Assembly (NCBI RefSeq): GCF_020906515.1
Contig: NC_085850.1
Span: forward strand, 62,001 to 126,000
Direction of reading: 5' to 3'
Source of the DNA: Vanrija pseudolonga
Lineage: Eukaryota > Basidiomycota > Tremellomycetes > Trichosporonales > Trichosporonaceae
Length of the DNA stretch: 64,000 nucleotides
Within the stretch, counting starts at the first letter, position 1; every line of letters begins with the position of its first letter. Positions 32,714 through 43,641 of this stretch are shown in pieces. The notes beneath the pieces are model-generated. The model saw only the letters and a list, made by a program, of their open reading frames with translations, was not told the DNA's origin and searched no databases. The position numbers and the translations under genes are program-made.

Positions 32714-34620
32714 ATGCCAATCAGCCTCCAATCTGTCAACGACAACTTCGTCTACGAAGTCAAGGTGCCCGGCCTCTTACCCGACGAGCGCGACCAGGAG
32801 CGCATGATGGACCGCTTTGACCTGGGCGAGGACAGTGAGTCATGCAACAGCTCACGCCGTGACCATTCTGACAGCTCCGACTCAGATGCGGTCATCAGTC
32901 GCGTGTGCTGGAACGACATTGAGCGCCTGGAGGTTGTCATCAACTTTTCGACTCGTGACTCCCTCAACCTCAAGCAGAAGGTTGACATTGAGAACGATGT
33001 GCGCAAGGCCATCCTCAACCACGGGTAAGTGCAACACTGGTTCGTGTCGGTACAACACTGACACCCCAGCGTCCCCGTTGCAGTGACGCACGTCATGGTC
33101 ACAGAGGATAACGTCGAGAACACTCCTGTGGCTTATGTCCACACCTCTGTCAGCACGTCGGAGGAGCTCACCGTCCACTACCAGGACGGTGACCACACCC
33201 AGGCGAGAGCCATGGCCCACCACGCGGCTGTCTCCAACGCCCGCGCCCAAGGCTTTGTGTGGCAGTACGCGGATACGGTCGACGGCTTTGCTCGTGCCAT
33301 CGACGACCGCTACAACGCTCAGCTGCGCGTTGACTACCAGCCATCCACAGAACAGATGGATGTCATCATGGCCAACCTCAGCGACCACTTTAGTAAGTCA
33401 AAACCTTGCCTAACGGCCTACGCTGACAGTTACAGGGGGTCGCGTGTGGTATCTCTACGAGCCTGTCGCTCGTGCTCTCCTCTTCATCATCGACCCCGTC
33501 GCCCCCCTTGACGTGGACTGGGAGACTAAGTTCTACGCCGCCACCAGCGGCATATTGTGAGTGCGAGAGACTCGGTGACAAGAACTGACACTACAGCCAG
33601 AAGAGTGACAAGACCGCCGACACCGCCAAGGACCCCGCTGCCGCCGCCCCTGCGAACGCCCCTGCGAACGCCCCTGCGAACGCCTCGATCGACGCCAGCC
33701 TCGAGGCCAGCAGCTCGATGACGTTTGACGACGGCGATCATGTCGTCATTCCTCGTGTGAACGCCGTCAACGCCGACGGCACCCTCGTCGCCGCTGCCAC
33801 CGAGGCTGAGGCCACCGAGGCTGAGGCTACTGCGGCCACCGAGTTCGAGGATTCCGCGCTCGTCACCAGCACCCTCCTCACCCCCAGCGCGGCCTCGACG
33901 TCGGCGCTCACCACGCCCAGCGAGGGCGCGGTCACCATCACCACCCTCGTAACCGCGGACGGCGACCCCACCGCAGCCCTTCTCATCGAGCTCGCCAAGC
34001 TTGACCACCGCGAGTTTGTCAAGTCGGCCCGCAAGCCCAAGCCCGACGTCGAGGTCAAGGACGGCGTCGTCTACTTCGGCGGAGTCGACTACTCTAAGAA
34101 CCTTTACCGTGAGAAGGCCACCGAGACGGACATCTACCAGATGACTGCCGACGACGTCGAGTTCTACGACGACGGCGAGGACGAGATCAGCGGCGAGGAT
34201 GAGGAGGGCGGCGGTGACGACGAGGAGGAAAACGAGGAGCGCGCCTCGGAGGCAATCACCAAGACCACGGACACCGTCACGGCGCCCCCTGCCAGCGCTG
34301 CTGCGGCGCTCTCGGAGGAGGCCGAGGCCAAGATCACCGCTACCGAGACGGCTGCGACTGTTGTTGCGACCAAGGAGCCTGTCACTGTCGGTGACAACGG
34401 TGACGAGATCGCGGACGACGCCAAGGAGAGCAAGAAGGCTGGAAAGCGCCGCGCCACCGACGACGCCCCCGTCGACAACGACGGAAACGCGACCGCTGTC
34501 AACGTTGGCGAGAACACGCACCGCAACGCTGGTGATGCCAGCATCATCGTTGACAATCCTGTTGTCCAGGACATCGACGAGGGCTGGGCTCTCGTTGACC
34601 GCGAGTCCGGCGAGGCCTAA
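32714..34620 (+). CDS. Gene C: uncharacterised two-module protein with long acidic tail
   Basis: 575 aa. Exons 32714-32834, 32886-33024, 33070-33392, 33436-33556, 33597-34620. Module 1 (residues ~12-87): NFVYEVKVPG, helix, phase-1 intron after D40, RVCWND, RLEVVINFST, helix (DIENDVRKAIL), phase-2 intron at G87. Module 2 (~171-235): QLRVDYQPS, helix (EQMDVIMANL), phase-1 intron at 194/195, RVWYLYEPVARALLFII, helix, phase-2 intron at F235. The exon between the modules is 323 nt, against 326 nt in gene B. The tail of ~340 residues is Ala/Thr/Glu/Asp-rich with three PANA(P/S) repeats, a conserved-looking island FGGVDYSKNLYREKATETDIYQ, a long acidic run and KKAGKRR, a possible nuclear signal. No known domain was recognised. 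Confidence 0.8.
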
Positions 34621-35530
34621 GCGCGTCACCCACTGTATGAGATCTATCGACTACCCATCTCCCACGCCCCGCGAGGGTCTCTTGATAGCATTGGAGACTC
34701 TGTTCTAATTTTGGGATTGTGAGAGGTCTATGTAGCGAATGCATGTGTTAGCATATCACGCGGTGGGCAGAATGTGTTGAAGTGGAGGGTGTAGCGGGTG
34801 TGACGGCCGCGGCCACAGCAGCGAGCTCATCACCTCGCACTTGCACTACTAAGCTACAGGCCTCCTACCACCGCTGATACGCTGGTGAGTAGACTGGGAG
34901 AGATGTGATCGAGGAGGAGGAAGGGGGAGGGTGGTGGTATCGAGCAGCGATTCTCTAAATGTGACGCCTGGCTCGTGGCATTGTTCCAGAGGCACCAAAG
35001 GGCCACTTGGTCACAACCACTGGCCACACGTCTGAGCCTACTCTTGCACTGATCCTTGCCTCTATCTCTCTAGCATTATTTATTCTTCAATCTGTACACC
35101 GTCTAGGCCTCGTCACCGGCCGTGGGCCGACGGGATTGGGCTGCGGCGTGTCCCAAAAACACTTGTGTGCCGATCTGCCACATGCCGCCACATGACAAAG
35201 CCACAACAACCCGGCAGCTCCATGCATTGTCGTTCTGCCCAATGCACGCCGTGCCAGAGGTAAGAGCAACTGAAGGGAGACAATGCACTATCGTCTGGAG
35301 TAGCTGCCGCCCGAGCCCCCCCGGCCGCGCCGAGCGGCACGAGTGTCCCCTGCCGCGCCGTCGGCCTGACGGCGACACCCTCGCACCCCCCTCCTCGTGG
35401 CGAGCGCGTGTGTGTGTACGCCATGCACACTCCGAAGCGCTGCCAGCCTGCAGTGCAGCATGCACCCCCCAACACTGTCAATATCGTCTCATTCCCATCC
35501 TCTCTCTTTCGTACTACCTCTCTCACCAAC
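34621..35530. promoter_or_regulatory. Intergenic C-D with promoter of gene D
   Basis: 910 bp. A GTGTGTGTGTACG tract at 35407-35419 and a TCTCTCTTTC leader precede the ATG of gene D, as in genes A-C. No separate gene was seen. Confidence 0.45.
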
Positions 35531-36511
35531 ATGTCCGACAACCCCAACAGCCCCACCTCGCCTGGCGGGCGCCAGATCCCGCGCTCGCGCTGGCTCCTCA
35601 GCTTTCCACTTCAAGGCCCGCACTCGTTCATCGCGAGCGAGGTGTACGCCCAGCTCGCACCCCACCGCCGTACGTCGCTGGGTTCCAGCTCGCCCCACTC
35701 ACCCCTGCAGCCATGGCCACCATCTGCGAGTTTCACACCGCGCATGGGGGCTACATTGTCATGGTCGGCGTCAACAAGCATCTCACGCGTCGCGACCCCG
35801 AGGATGTGCGTAACGAGATCATGGTCTCTATTATGGACCGTGCGAGCCACATCGAGTGAGTTGGGTGGCGTCGGCGCCGCTGACACCAGGTTTTACATGC
35901 TCTACGATGGCTTCGTCGTGTACGATGCGTCTGGCAATGCACAGTACCGCCGTGCCCACTTCCAGGCATTCAACAACTACCGCCGTGCGACTTTCACCCC
36001 CCTCATCGTCGTCAGCGCCCAGTTTGGAGTCTCGCCCCCGGCGGACCCAAGCAACGTCCCTATCGGAGCACACAACGCCCAGCAGCCCAACATTGTGCAT
36101 CTGACCTCATACCTTGCCCCGCAGGTCACTGTCGCCCCGCAGCTCGCCCCGCAGGTTACTCTCGCCCCCGTCGACGAGGAGGAGGACGACGGGGACTCGG
36201 AGACGTCCGGCGAGAGTACTCTGTGCTCGTGGAGCACGACGTCGCTCGACAGCATCAAGGAGCCCGCGCTGCCCGCGCCTACCCTGGCCGGCCACCAGTT
36301 CAACAACGACAGCAACGTGAAGCAGGACAAGTCTCACTGGCCCGACGCGTACCGCAATGACAACGACGGTCCCTCCAACCCCGGTCCGGCCGCTTCGCTC
36401 GACCACCCCCACGCGAGCAGCCTCCCTGCTGGTGGCGCGTCGTCGAGCCCCAACACCTCTGTCAACGCTGACGAGGAGGACGAGGACGAGTGGGGTGGCC
36501 TTTACGACTAA
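35531..36511 (+). CDS. Gene D: uncharacterised one-module protein
   Basis: 301 aa. Exons 35531-35669, 35711-35855, 35890-36511. The module spans residues ~20-95: RWLLSFPLQG, a short helix (EVYAQLAPHR), phase-1 intron at 46/47, TICEFHTAHGG, YIVMVGVNKH, helix (DPEDVRNEIMVSIMDRA), phase-2 intron at E95. The first intron could instead use the GT at 35642, but the chosen donor (GTACGT) restores the phase-1 position seen in the other five modules. A Tyr/Phe-rich block follows (FYMLYDGFVVYDASGN...AFNNYRRATF), then a Pro/Val-Gln repeat and an acidic C-terminus ending DEEDEDEWGGLYD. Same strand and spacing style as A-C; the family is not recognised. Confidence 0.78.
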   Translation: MSDNPNSPTSPGGRQIPRSRWLLSFPLQGPHSFIASEVYAQLAPHRRTSLGSSSPHSPLQPWPPSASFTPRMGATLSWSASTSISRVATPRMCVTRSWSLLWTVRATSSELGGVGAADTRFYMLYDGFVVYDASGNAQYRRAHFQAFNNYRRATFTPLIVVSAQFGVSPPADPSNVPIGAHNAQQPNIVHLTSYLAPQVTVAPQLAPQVTLAPVDEEEDDGDSETSGESTLCSWSTTSLDSIKEPALPAPTLAGHQFNNDSNVKQDKSHWPDAYRNDNDGPSNPGPAASLDHPHASSLPAGGASSSPNTSVNADEEDEDEWGGLYD

Positions 36512-36658
36512 GCCGGTCGCCCAGTGTGAGTGGCCCTCCCCATGTCGCTTCGCGGCGATCCCTAAGGTCAATTCTCCGTATTAGCAGTACCGTATCATGA
36601 TATGTAACTAGCACTACTCCACACTAATGTGCATAGCTCTACAACTCAAGCAGCTCCT

Positions 36659-38442
36659 CTATGCAAGCGCGCCCATCGGGTCCCAAGGCTCAAGCTCAAT
36701 GGCCTTCTGCTTGAGGACGTCGACCCACTTCTTGTCGACGAGCGAGGCGGGCGCCACAATCTGGTAGACGTACTCGCGGAACCAGTCGGCGGTCATCATG
36801 AACCACCCGTCCTCGCCCGACGTCTTGCTCCACGAGTTCTCAACCTTGTACCGCACGGGGCGGCCGTTGGCGTCAACGTGGACAGCGGTAATGACCATGG
36901 CGTGTGTGGCTGAGCTGTTCTGGGTGATGAGCCGCTCGGCCTTGTTCAGGCCGAGCTTGTACCCGAATGCCGCCTCGACCTTGTACAACTCGAGGTCCAT
37001 GATGCCCTTCTTGCGGTCGAGCGACTTGCCAACGTCGCAACCGAAGAACAGCGGCGTGTTGGCCTTAATGCCCGCAATGACGGCGTCCTCGAGCACCTCG
37101 ACCGGCGCGTTGACGTACTTGACGGGAGGTCCGCCCCAGACGTTGCCAAGAAGCCTGACAGTGTAGTGCTTGCCGTACTCGTTGCGCGGGTCGTTGATGA
37201 GCGAGAAGCTGTCCTTGGGGTCGAGGCCCTTGCGGATGCCGAACTGGGTGTAGAACTCGCGCGGGGTGCCAGTCCAGCTGTGGAACTTCTTCTCCTTGTC
37301 ATAGTACTCCCACGTGATGGGCTGGTTGGCCTTGGGCGGCGTGCCGAGCGTGATGGAGAGTGTCGAGTAGACCTCGGCGAGATACTGCGTCTTGAGCTTG
37401 CGCAGCGTCTCGAAGGACGCGGGCTCGACACCGGGAGTCGTCGGGCGAGCGGCCGCGCGCAGGGCGAGGCCGTACTCGATCAACTTGTGGGTGAGGATGC
37501 CGACAAATGTACGCGACGAAGCCGCGTTGAACGAGTCGGGGAAGAGCGTGTGCGGGATGACACCGTACTTGGCTGCCCGGGGTCAGCACTCAACTAGGAT
37601 TCATCACGCACCGACGAGGTTGTACGCCATGTCCCACTGGCCGCCGTCGCTCAGCGGCGAGCCGTTGAGGAACGACCACAGACGGCCCTCGAGGGGCTCA
37701 TCGGCGAGCTCGATCGCGGCCTCGAGGTAGTAGTTGGCCTTTTCGATCTTGTCGTAGAAGAAAAGGTACGACTGAGAGAGCTGGAAGTCGCCGAGGTTGA
37801 GCTGCTCGACAACATTGTAACGAAGGACGTTGGCTGGGGGATTAGCTTGCCTCTAGGCGCAGGGAGGGAGGGGGATGCTGGAGGGAGGCAGCGCGACGGA
37901 GGTGACAAGGGCGAGCACGCCAGTGCGTCCTCTGCTCATTGTCATCCAAGCCACCAAACCTCAGGCGACCCGCGGATGTCTCCGACCTTCCGAACCATGC
38001 GCAGCCAGCACCAAACCTCACTCACTGGTAGCAAACAGCCAGCAGCGGCCCGACGAAGCCTGGTTGACCACGGGGCCCGGGTACGCGCCGTCCTTGTTCA
38101 CACCCTTGAGGTTGACGTTGAAGATCTTCTCGTCGTTGATCACCGCCTGGCGGTTCTTGATCGAGTCGAGCGGGTCGGCGTTGGCCAGCACGAGGCGGGC
38201 GAGGTTGAAGCGCGGGTCCTGGGGGCCAGGTCAGCACGCTTTCGCCATCCACCCATCCATCCACGTACTTGCTCGTTCTCCGCGTCCCATTTAGACAGGA
38301 TGTCCGTGTCGACGGACTCGAACGCCTCGACGCCGTCGAGTGGCGGAGCTGGCTTGGCGGCGGCGGCGCTCTTCTCGCTGTACTCCTGCTTCTCGGGGAT
38401 GACGGTCATTGCAGACGACTGCTTGCTGCTTGACGAGCCCAT
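36659..38442 (-). CDS. BLH1: Bleomycin hydrolase (peptidase C1B)
   Basis: Cytosolic papain-like cysteine aminopeptidase that forms hexamers; it degrades peptides and homocysteine thiolactone and inactivates bleomycin. 500 aa, exons on minus: 38269-38442, 38026-38218, 37612-37833, 36659-37572. Catalytic residues: Cys in SGRCWLF, His in ATHAMVITAV and Asn in VENSWSK; the helper Gln lies in VNQASSGRC. The C-terminus WDPMGALA is the autoprocessed end that closes the active site in this family. The N-terminal ~50 residues (SSSSKQSS...) are a low-complexity addition; an N-myristoylation-like MGSSSSK is seen. Intron 2 (37834-38025, 192 nt) is by far the longest in the window and lies four codons after the catalytic Cys. 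Confidence 0.95.
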
Positions 38443-40033
38443 GCTGTGCTGCCTTTATGTGTGGAAGAGTTGTGGGGACGACAAGTGCACTTAATCAACA
38501 CTAGCGACACCAATTAAGCAACGGCAGACACGCCGTGAGCCGTGTCTCGTTACGACCCGCGAGGTGCAGCGAGGCGATATGAGGTGTGACGTCGCAATAT
38601 GTTGCACTATCGCGTATGACGACCTTGCCGGGCATGACCGATAGGGTCGGCTCCCATTATCGCCCCACAATGACTGCAAGCAGGGGCAGGGAGGCTTGGG
38701 AGGCTTGGGGGGAGCCCACATGGTGGCAAGACCACAGTCACACGCCATATCGCTATCACCCCCACATAGCAGGGCAGACTCGGAGCGAGTTTTACAAAGG
38801 TCGTGTGCGGCCCGGGCGGCTAATGGGCTGCCCACGTGCTGCAGCTCCAACCTAACTAAGACTGGTTATGTTATGCGCTACGACGGCCAGTACAACCATT
38901 CGACCATATCTGCCAGAGGTCACCTGCATACATGCATGCGGAGGCTTTGGTAGATCGTTGGGGCCGCATTCAGGCGCCGTCTTCGCCGAGCGCCGATGCC
39001 GCTGATCCGGAGTCTGATCCGCAACCGGCCGATCTTGTCCTTCAAAGGCAGCAAGCACGCCAAGAAGCCTGTCGTGGATGGTGGTGAGCCTTTACATGTC
39101 AATAATGGCGCAGAAATCCGGTGACAACTTGCTACGGTGACAACTTGCTACGGTGACAACTGGTCGAGTTGCGTGTTGCACATAAGCAAACATCCCTTCA
39201 CGCCCAAGCCCCTCGACGCGGCGAAGGCAAGCGCGTCGCGTCTGATCCGAACAACAATGTTAACAATAGCAACAACAACCCATGCATCCCGATCCGTTGC
39301 GATTCCCCTGTTTCCGATCCTGGCCACGGGTAGACTTGTGACGGGATGTCGTCGTCCCAGTGCCGCCGGTAGGCCCGCTAGTCTATTGCTGGAACTGAGT
39401 TGCTAATCCACCGACCGAAGCTCATTCAGGCAAACGGGCTGTGGCGCGTTCGCGCTAGACGCGCCACACCTTGCTGATTGTCTGCATCGATGTCCAAGTC
39501 GCGTCGGCGCGAGCGACAGAGGTTGGATCCATCGACTGTGCGCACCTGCGTCGAGCGTGAGTAGCTGCACCCAACACGAGCATCTGTACTGGTGTCAAGG
39601 TGTGGCATATCTCAAAGTCCATATATGGAGTTCGTACTGAGCAGAGAAGGTGACCACGGGCATATGGGGTAGGGCTATGTTCTGTTATTTTTGGTGGTTT
39701 TTGTTTCCGAGACACGCTCTGCTGTATCATTTTCATCGCCACTCCGCAATTGTAAAAGAGAGTCTAGACTTGTGAGTTGTAGGAGGGAGTGTTGCAGGGC
39801 CGGTCAGGCAGCTCGACCACCATCAAGGTGATCGCCGCCGCCAGATAACGAGTGAAAGGCCCCTCCTCACAAGCTGTCGACCTGAGCCAAAGATTGAACA
39901 GCCGCCATCGTTGCGCCTCCCGAGATTTGTCGAAACACGTCGCAACACTCCCCCAGTCGATACCGTCTAGTCGACGCCGCTGCTCCACACCCGGTAGACG
40001 ACGAGGCTGCTCTTGGCACTACGCTTGGGCAGC
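38443..40033. other. Intergenic, hydrolase promoter to CFEM gene 3' flank
   Basis: 1.6 kb. A 16-bp tandem repeat (GGTGACAACTTGCTAC, 2.6 copies) lies at 39120-39161. Open frames are short and without recognisable product. No RNA gene was found. Confidence 0.4.
39120..39161. repeat. Tandem repeat, 16-bp unit x2.6
   Basis: Unit GGTGACAACTTGCTAC repeated perfectly twice, plus a partial third copy. It is non-coding and of no known role. Confidence 0.85.
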
Positions 40034-40693
40034 TTACAGCTGGGCGCGGACGTGAGCGCGACGGCGGGCCTTGGGCTTGCATGTGGGTGCGGGGCCGCCG
40101 GTGACGGGGGGAGCACCGGTGGTGGAGGCGGGGGGAGCGCCGGTGGTGGACGCGGGGGGAGCACCGGTGGTGGACGCGGGGGGAGCACCAGTCGTCGGCT
40201 CAGGGGCGGTCGTGGCAGGAGGAGCAGAGCTGCTCGCGGCGCCGATGAAACCGTACTTGCAGACTTGGTCCGAAGTGGACTGGGCGAGACCAAGGTCACA
40301 CTTGTTGCTGATGGGGGCGTCAGTGCAAGCTCATCCTGGCATTGGGCACCAGCCCGAGGGTGTGGCGTGGTAGCGACGTACTCCATAAGACAGGGGATGG
40401 CGGCCGCCTGGAACGCTGCCTTCTTGTCAACGCAGATGCACTGCTGGTTGGTGGGGTCGCAGCCGACGGTCTGGCCAGCCTTGAGAGAGCAGTTGGCGAT
40501 GCAGGGGTCAACCTTGGCGGGGCTGGGAGGTCAGCGTCGAAACATGAGGAGAGGAACGCCTTGGACGGATTGGGGCTGGCACAATGCCGCCCCGCCCCCC
40601 GCCACGGCGTACTCACTCGACGGGGCCCGTGGCCTGGGCGAAGGCGGTGGCCGACAGGGTCGAGAGGATGGTGAGGACAGCGAGGAACTTCAT
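40034..40693 (-). CDS. Secreted CFEM-domain protein
   Basis: Extracellular cysteine-rich protein, 163 aa. Exons on minus: 40617-40693, 40382-40522, 40034-40307. Signal peptide MKFLAVLTILSTLSATAFA. The spliced CFEM domain has the eight expected cysteines: VDPCIANC, TVGC, QQCIC, IPC, NKC and QVC. The junction CLMD|NKCDLGLA is what fixes intron 2 (40308-40381). After it come TTGAPPAS repeats (four copies, 24-bp unit, about 40097-40205) and a basic end, RRRAHVRAQL. CFEM proteins bind heme or act at the wall; many are GPI-anchored, but no hydrophobic GPI tail is visible here, so it may be freely secreted. Confidence 0.9.
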
Positions 40694-43641
40694 TGTTGTG
40701 CAAGGCGTGCGGTGTGGTGTCGAGTTACCCAAGTGGTGGTGTTGGCTCTGAATGCGAAGTGCTAGTTGATGGCGCTGACAAGGGGGCAAGAGGGGTCCTG
40801 TATATGTAGCCTTCACGACCTTGTCTCGGCTGTGTGTTTGGTTAGCGTCCTCCGTGTGCCGGAGCCCTTGGGTGTTCACGGACACCTACTTGCTTGCCTG
40901 TCTGTCAGCCGGGATGTGCCCTTGCAGGTGTTCCCTTGCAGCTGTTCATGATGTCCAGCTGAAAGGCGGCCAGGCCCATCACCGGAGGAAGCGGTTCCTG
41001 CATAGCAGGTCCTGTCGTACATTGCGAGAGCTCCCTAGACTAGCGTTCGGGAAACCAGGTCGTCACACCGGCGCGGTCAAGTCGCAGCGTTCTTGTCGCC
41101 CCTCGAAGCTCGATCAAGGAGGCCTACGCGCTAACAACAACACTGCGGTCCATAACCGAGAATGGTCTAGTGCACTTGGTTGCCGCCGTCCGTGTGGGTG
41201 GTGCATGCAACTCCCTGAGTCCCTGTTGCCCCGCGTTTGGATGTGCAGGGGCTACCAAACGCCAGCCGAGACGTGCCTCAGCCACTGTACTGCCAGTTGG
41301 TTGTCACTGCGCGTCTCGTCCAGAGCGCCAGTGTCGTCAGCCCTCGAGGCCGAGTTAGCCTCGTGCCTCTGGCGGTCACTTGGAATGTTCGTAGGGACCA
41401 GCGCAGTGAGAGCCATAGCCAGAGTGCCAAAGTTTGGGTGGTGTTGCGTACGTTTCCCTTGGCTTGCTCCTTCTGGTCGCCGACTTGTTCGGGATTCAGA
41501 TGGGCACCACTCTGCCGCCTTTTGTGGTTGTGTGGTGCCCCCGTCCCTCCAATGCGCACACCCCCCCACGGTGCCCTAGCCTTCACTTCACATGCTGCTC
41601 GCAGGAGAGCATTACCAGGCCTGGTAATCCATGCATGCGTAACCAGGCTCAGCCTCAGCGACAACGTATGTAGCAATGTACATGGCGCTGATCATCCCCG
41701 ACTTGGCGCTTGGTGCCTGGCCTGCCCGCCCATGTGTCGGATGTATCGCGTACAATGCGTCAAAGATCTCGGCCACAGTGTCTCAGTCATTCCCTTTGGA
41801 TGCGTCGTCATAGTCGAGCGGTGTCTTCGATGGTCGAAACGCCCCCTTGGCTACACTTGTGGCTAGCCTGCAACTGCTCACCAGTCGTGCATGAGCACTC
41901 GTCGCTGCTCAGCCCCATTCCAACTATGCGTCGTGGTGTGTGAGTGATACGCACTCACACGCACTGAACCCCGAACAGAACAATGTCGGTGTTTAGAATG
42001 GCACCGTCTTCACCGCACCCAACCTGGCCGCAAGGTGCACAATGTGGGCCCCAACTGCGTTGCCATGCAGAACGTCGTCATTGTCACCTGCTAGCTCAAC
42101 AAATGTTGCACCTCTGGGGTGTCACTTGACATTGAGGTACCCTGCTCGCCGCTATCTTGGCTGGCAATGACGGTCCGCCTGCGCCTTCTCCTGCTTCTGT
42201 GATGACTAGGTAATGTACCCAGCATCTGCAACAACCTTGAATTGCCGTAAGACGTCGTGCACAAGGTCCTCGCCCTGATCTAAAGCGTCTCGTGAAGCAG
42301 CATTCTTTAATGTCGTCGCAGCTGCGTCCCAGTGCAGCGCTTGGGGGCGACCACTGTGCTGGCCCTCTGCTACCCTGGCTGCGAGCGACTGCCCCGCGGC
42401 GCACACTCCTCGCATTGATCATGACGAGTGCCGCACAAGATGGAGGGTGGCTGCTTGGCTTGAGAGCCCTGATATTCTCCGAGTACCCGGTCAGGACACT
42501 TACTGCCGATAGAGTTGGTGCTACTCGGCCATCCTCGACATCTTGGCTTAAATCTCCGGCTTCTTCACGTTCAACCTGCACTGGCATCCAGTTTGGTATG
42601 CGAGTGACCTCACATGTTGGTGTGAATACGATAGACATAGGTACATCGCCCTGGCAATGTAATGAGTGTCACCTCGCTGGATGCAACCAACCTCACGACC
42701 GCCCGGCCGCCAAATCCATCTTTGGCAGCGGGCGGGGTGAGCACTTCTGGTCGGCGCTGTCGGCACTGGACGGACTCCATGATAGTCGTTGCCATGACTG
42801 CCCCTCCTGCCCCTCTGATATCCGCCAACCCCAGAACGAATGGTGAGACAGAGGGGGATGAACGGCGAGCATAACGGGGTGCTGCGCCAGGCTTCCGCAA
42901 GACGCCGCCAGCTGGCCAGAAATACGGACTCGAGGAGGGTGACAATATGGCAAACGACGCGGAGGATGGCAAGCGGCGACCTTGTCCTACACTTGCCTCG
43001 ATGGCCTCTGATGCATATACAAACGTGGCTCTTAATCTCCTAAGCTCCATAAGCTCCAGCCTGGTAGGATTTCTAACTGAGCTGCCCGTTATTATTTGTA
43101 TCAGCAGCCCATGGCCGTGTAGCATCACGCCGAGTAGCATCAAGCCGAGTAACAACAGACGACAGAAGGCCGAGATGCATCACGAGAAAGTGGAGGTGGT
43201 CGTCGAGGGTGATCGTGTCAGCGAGTGTACGTCAGCATAAAGGAGGACATCAAGTCAGGATTCAACCTCGACAGCAACGTCTGCAGCATCGAGGATTATG
43301 ATCCCTCGATTCCGGGGCCACACATTCATATATAGCATGTCAGGCTCAAGATCTGGCTTCACGAGGACGCGTTGCATCGTCTACTCCGCGGCCCCGCGGA
43401 GGACTGCCTGCTGCCACGTTGTATGATGGTCGGCTCTGGCCGTCTCTCGGCGTTCGGCACGAGACCGGCAATGGCCACCACCCATATGCTCGATGTCGCC
43501 TATTGCCATCGTCCTCCTCGGTCTCGCTACATCGCTAACACTAACCGGTGCTGCAGCTACTACTGCTGCATCTCTTTATCTCTCTCAGTCTCTGTATTGC
43601 ACTCACAGCCTCTTCACGCCGACACGACCACCCTCATCACC
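40694..43641. other. 2.9-kb intergenic region without recognisable gene
   Basis: Lies between the CFEM gene and the nitronate monooxygenase. GC is visibly lower than in flanking genes. Open frames of up to ~250 codons occur (for example 40821-41579 plus), but their Cys/Trp/Arg-rich translations look like chance frames, with no domain or splice pattern that I recognise. A 15-bp imperfect repeat (GAGTAGCATCAxGCC) lies at 43119-43157. It may be a decayed insert or a long regulatory region; I cannot tell which. Confidence 0.35.

Noticed and set aside
33526-34629. 367-codon minus-strand frame
   Set aside because: Antisense of the acidic tail of gene C; no splice pattern or domain.
35642-35688. 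Alternative first intron of gene D with GTGTAC donor
   Set aside because: It also keeps frame, but gives phase 0; the GTACGT donor at 35670 gives the phase-1 position shared by the other five modules.
40821-41579. 252-codon plus-strand frame in the gene-free block
   Set aside because: It overlaps other equally long frames, and its composition is that of untranslated DNA.
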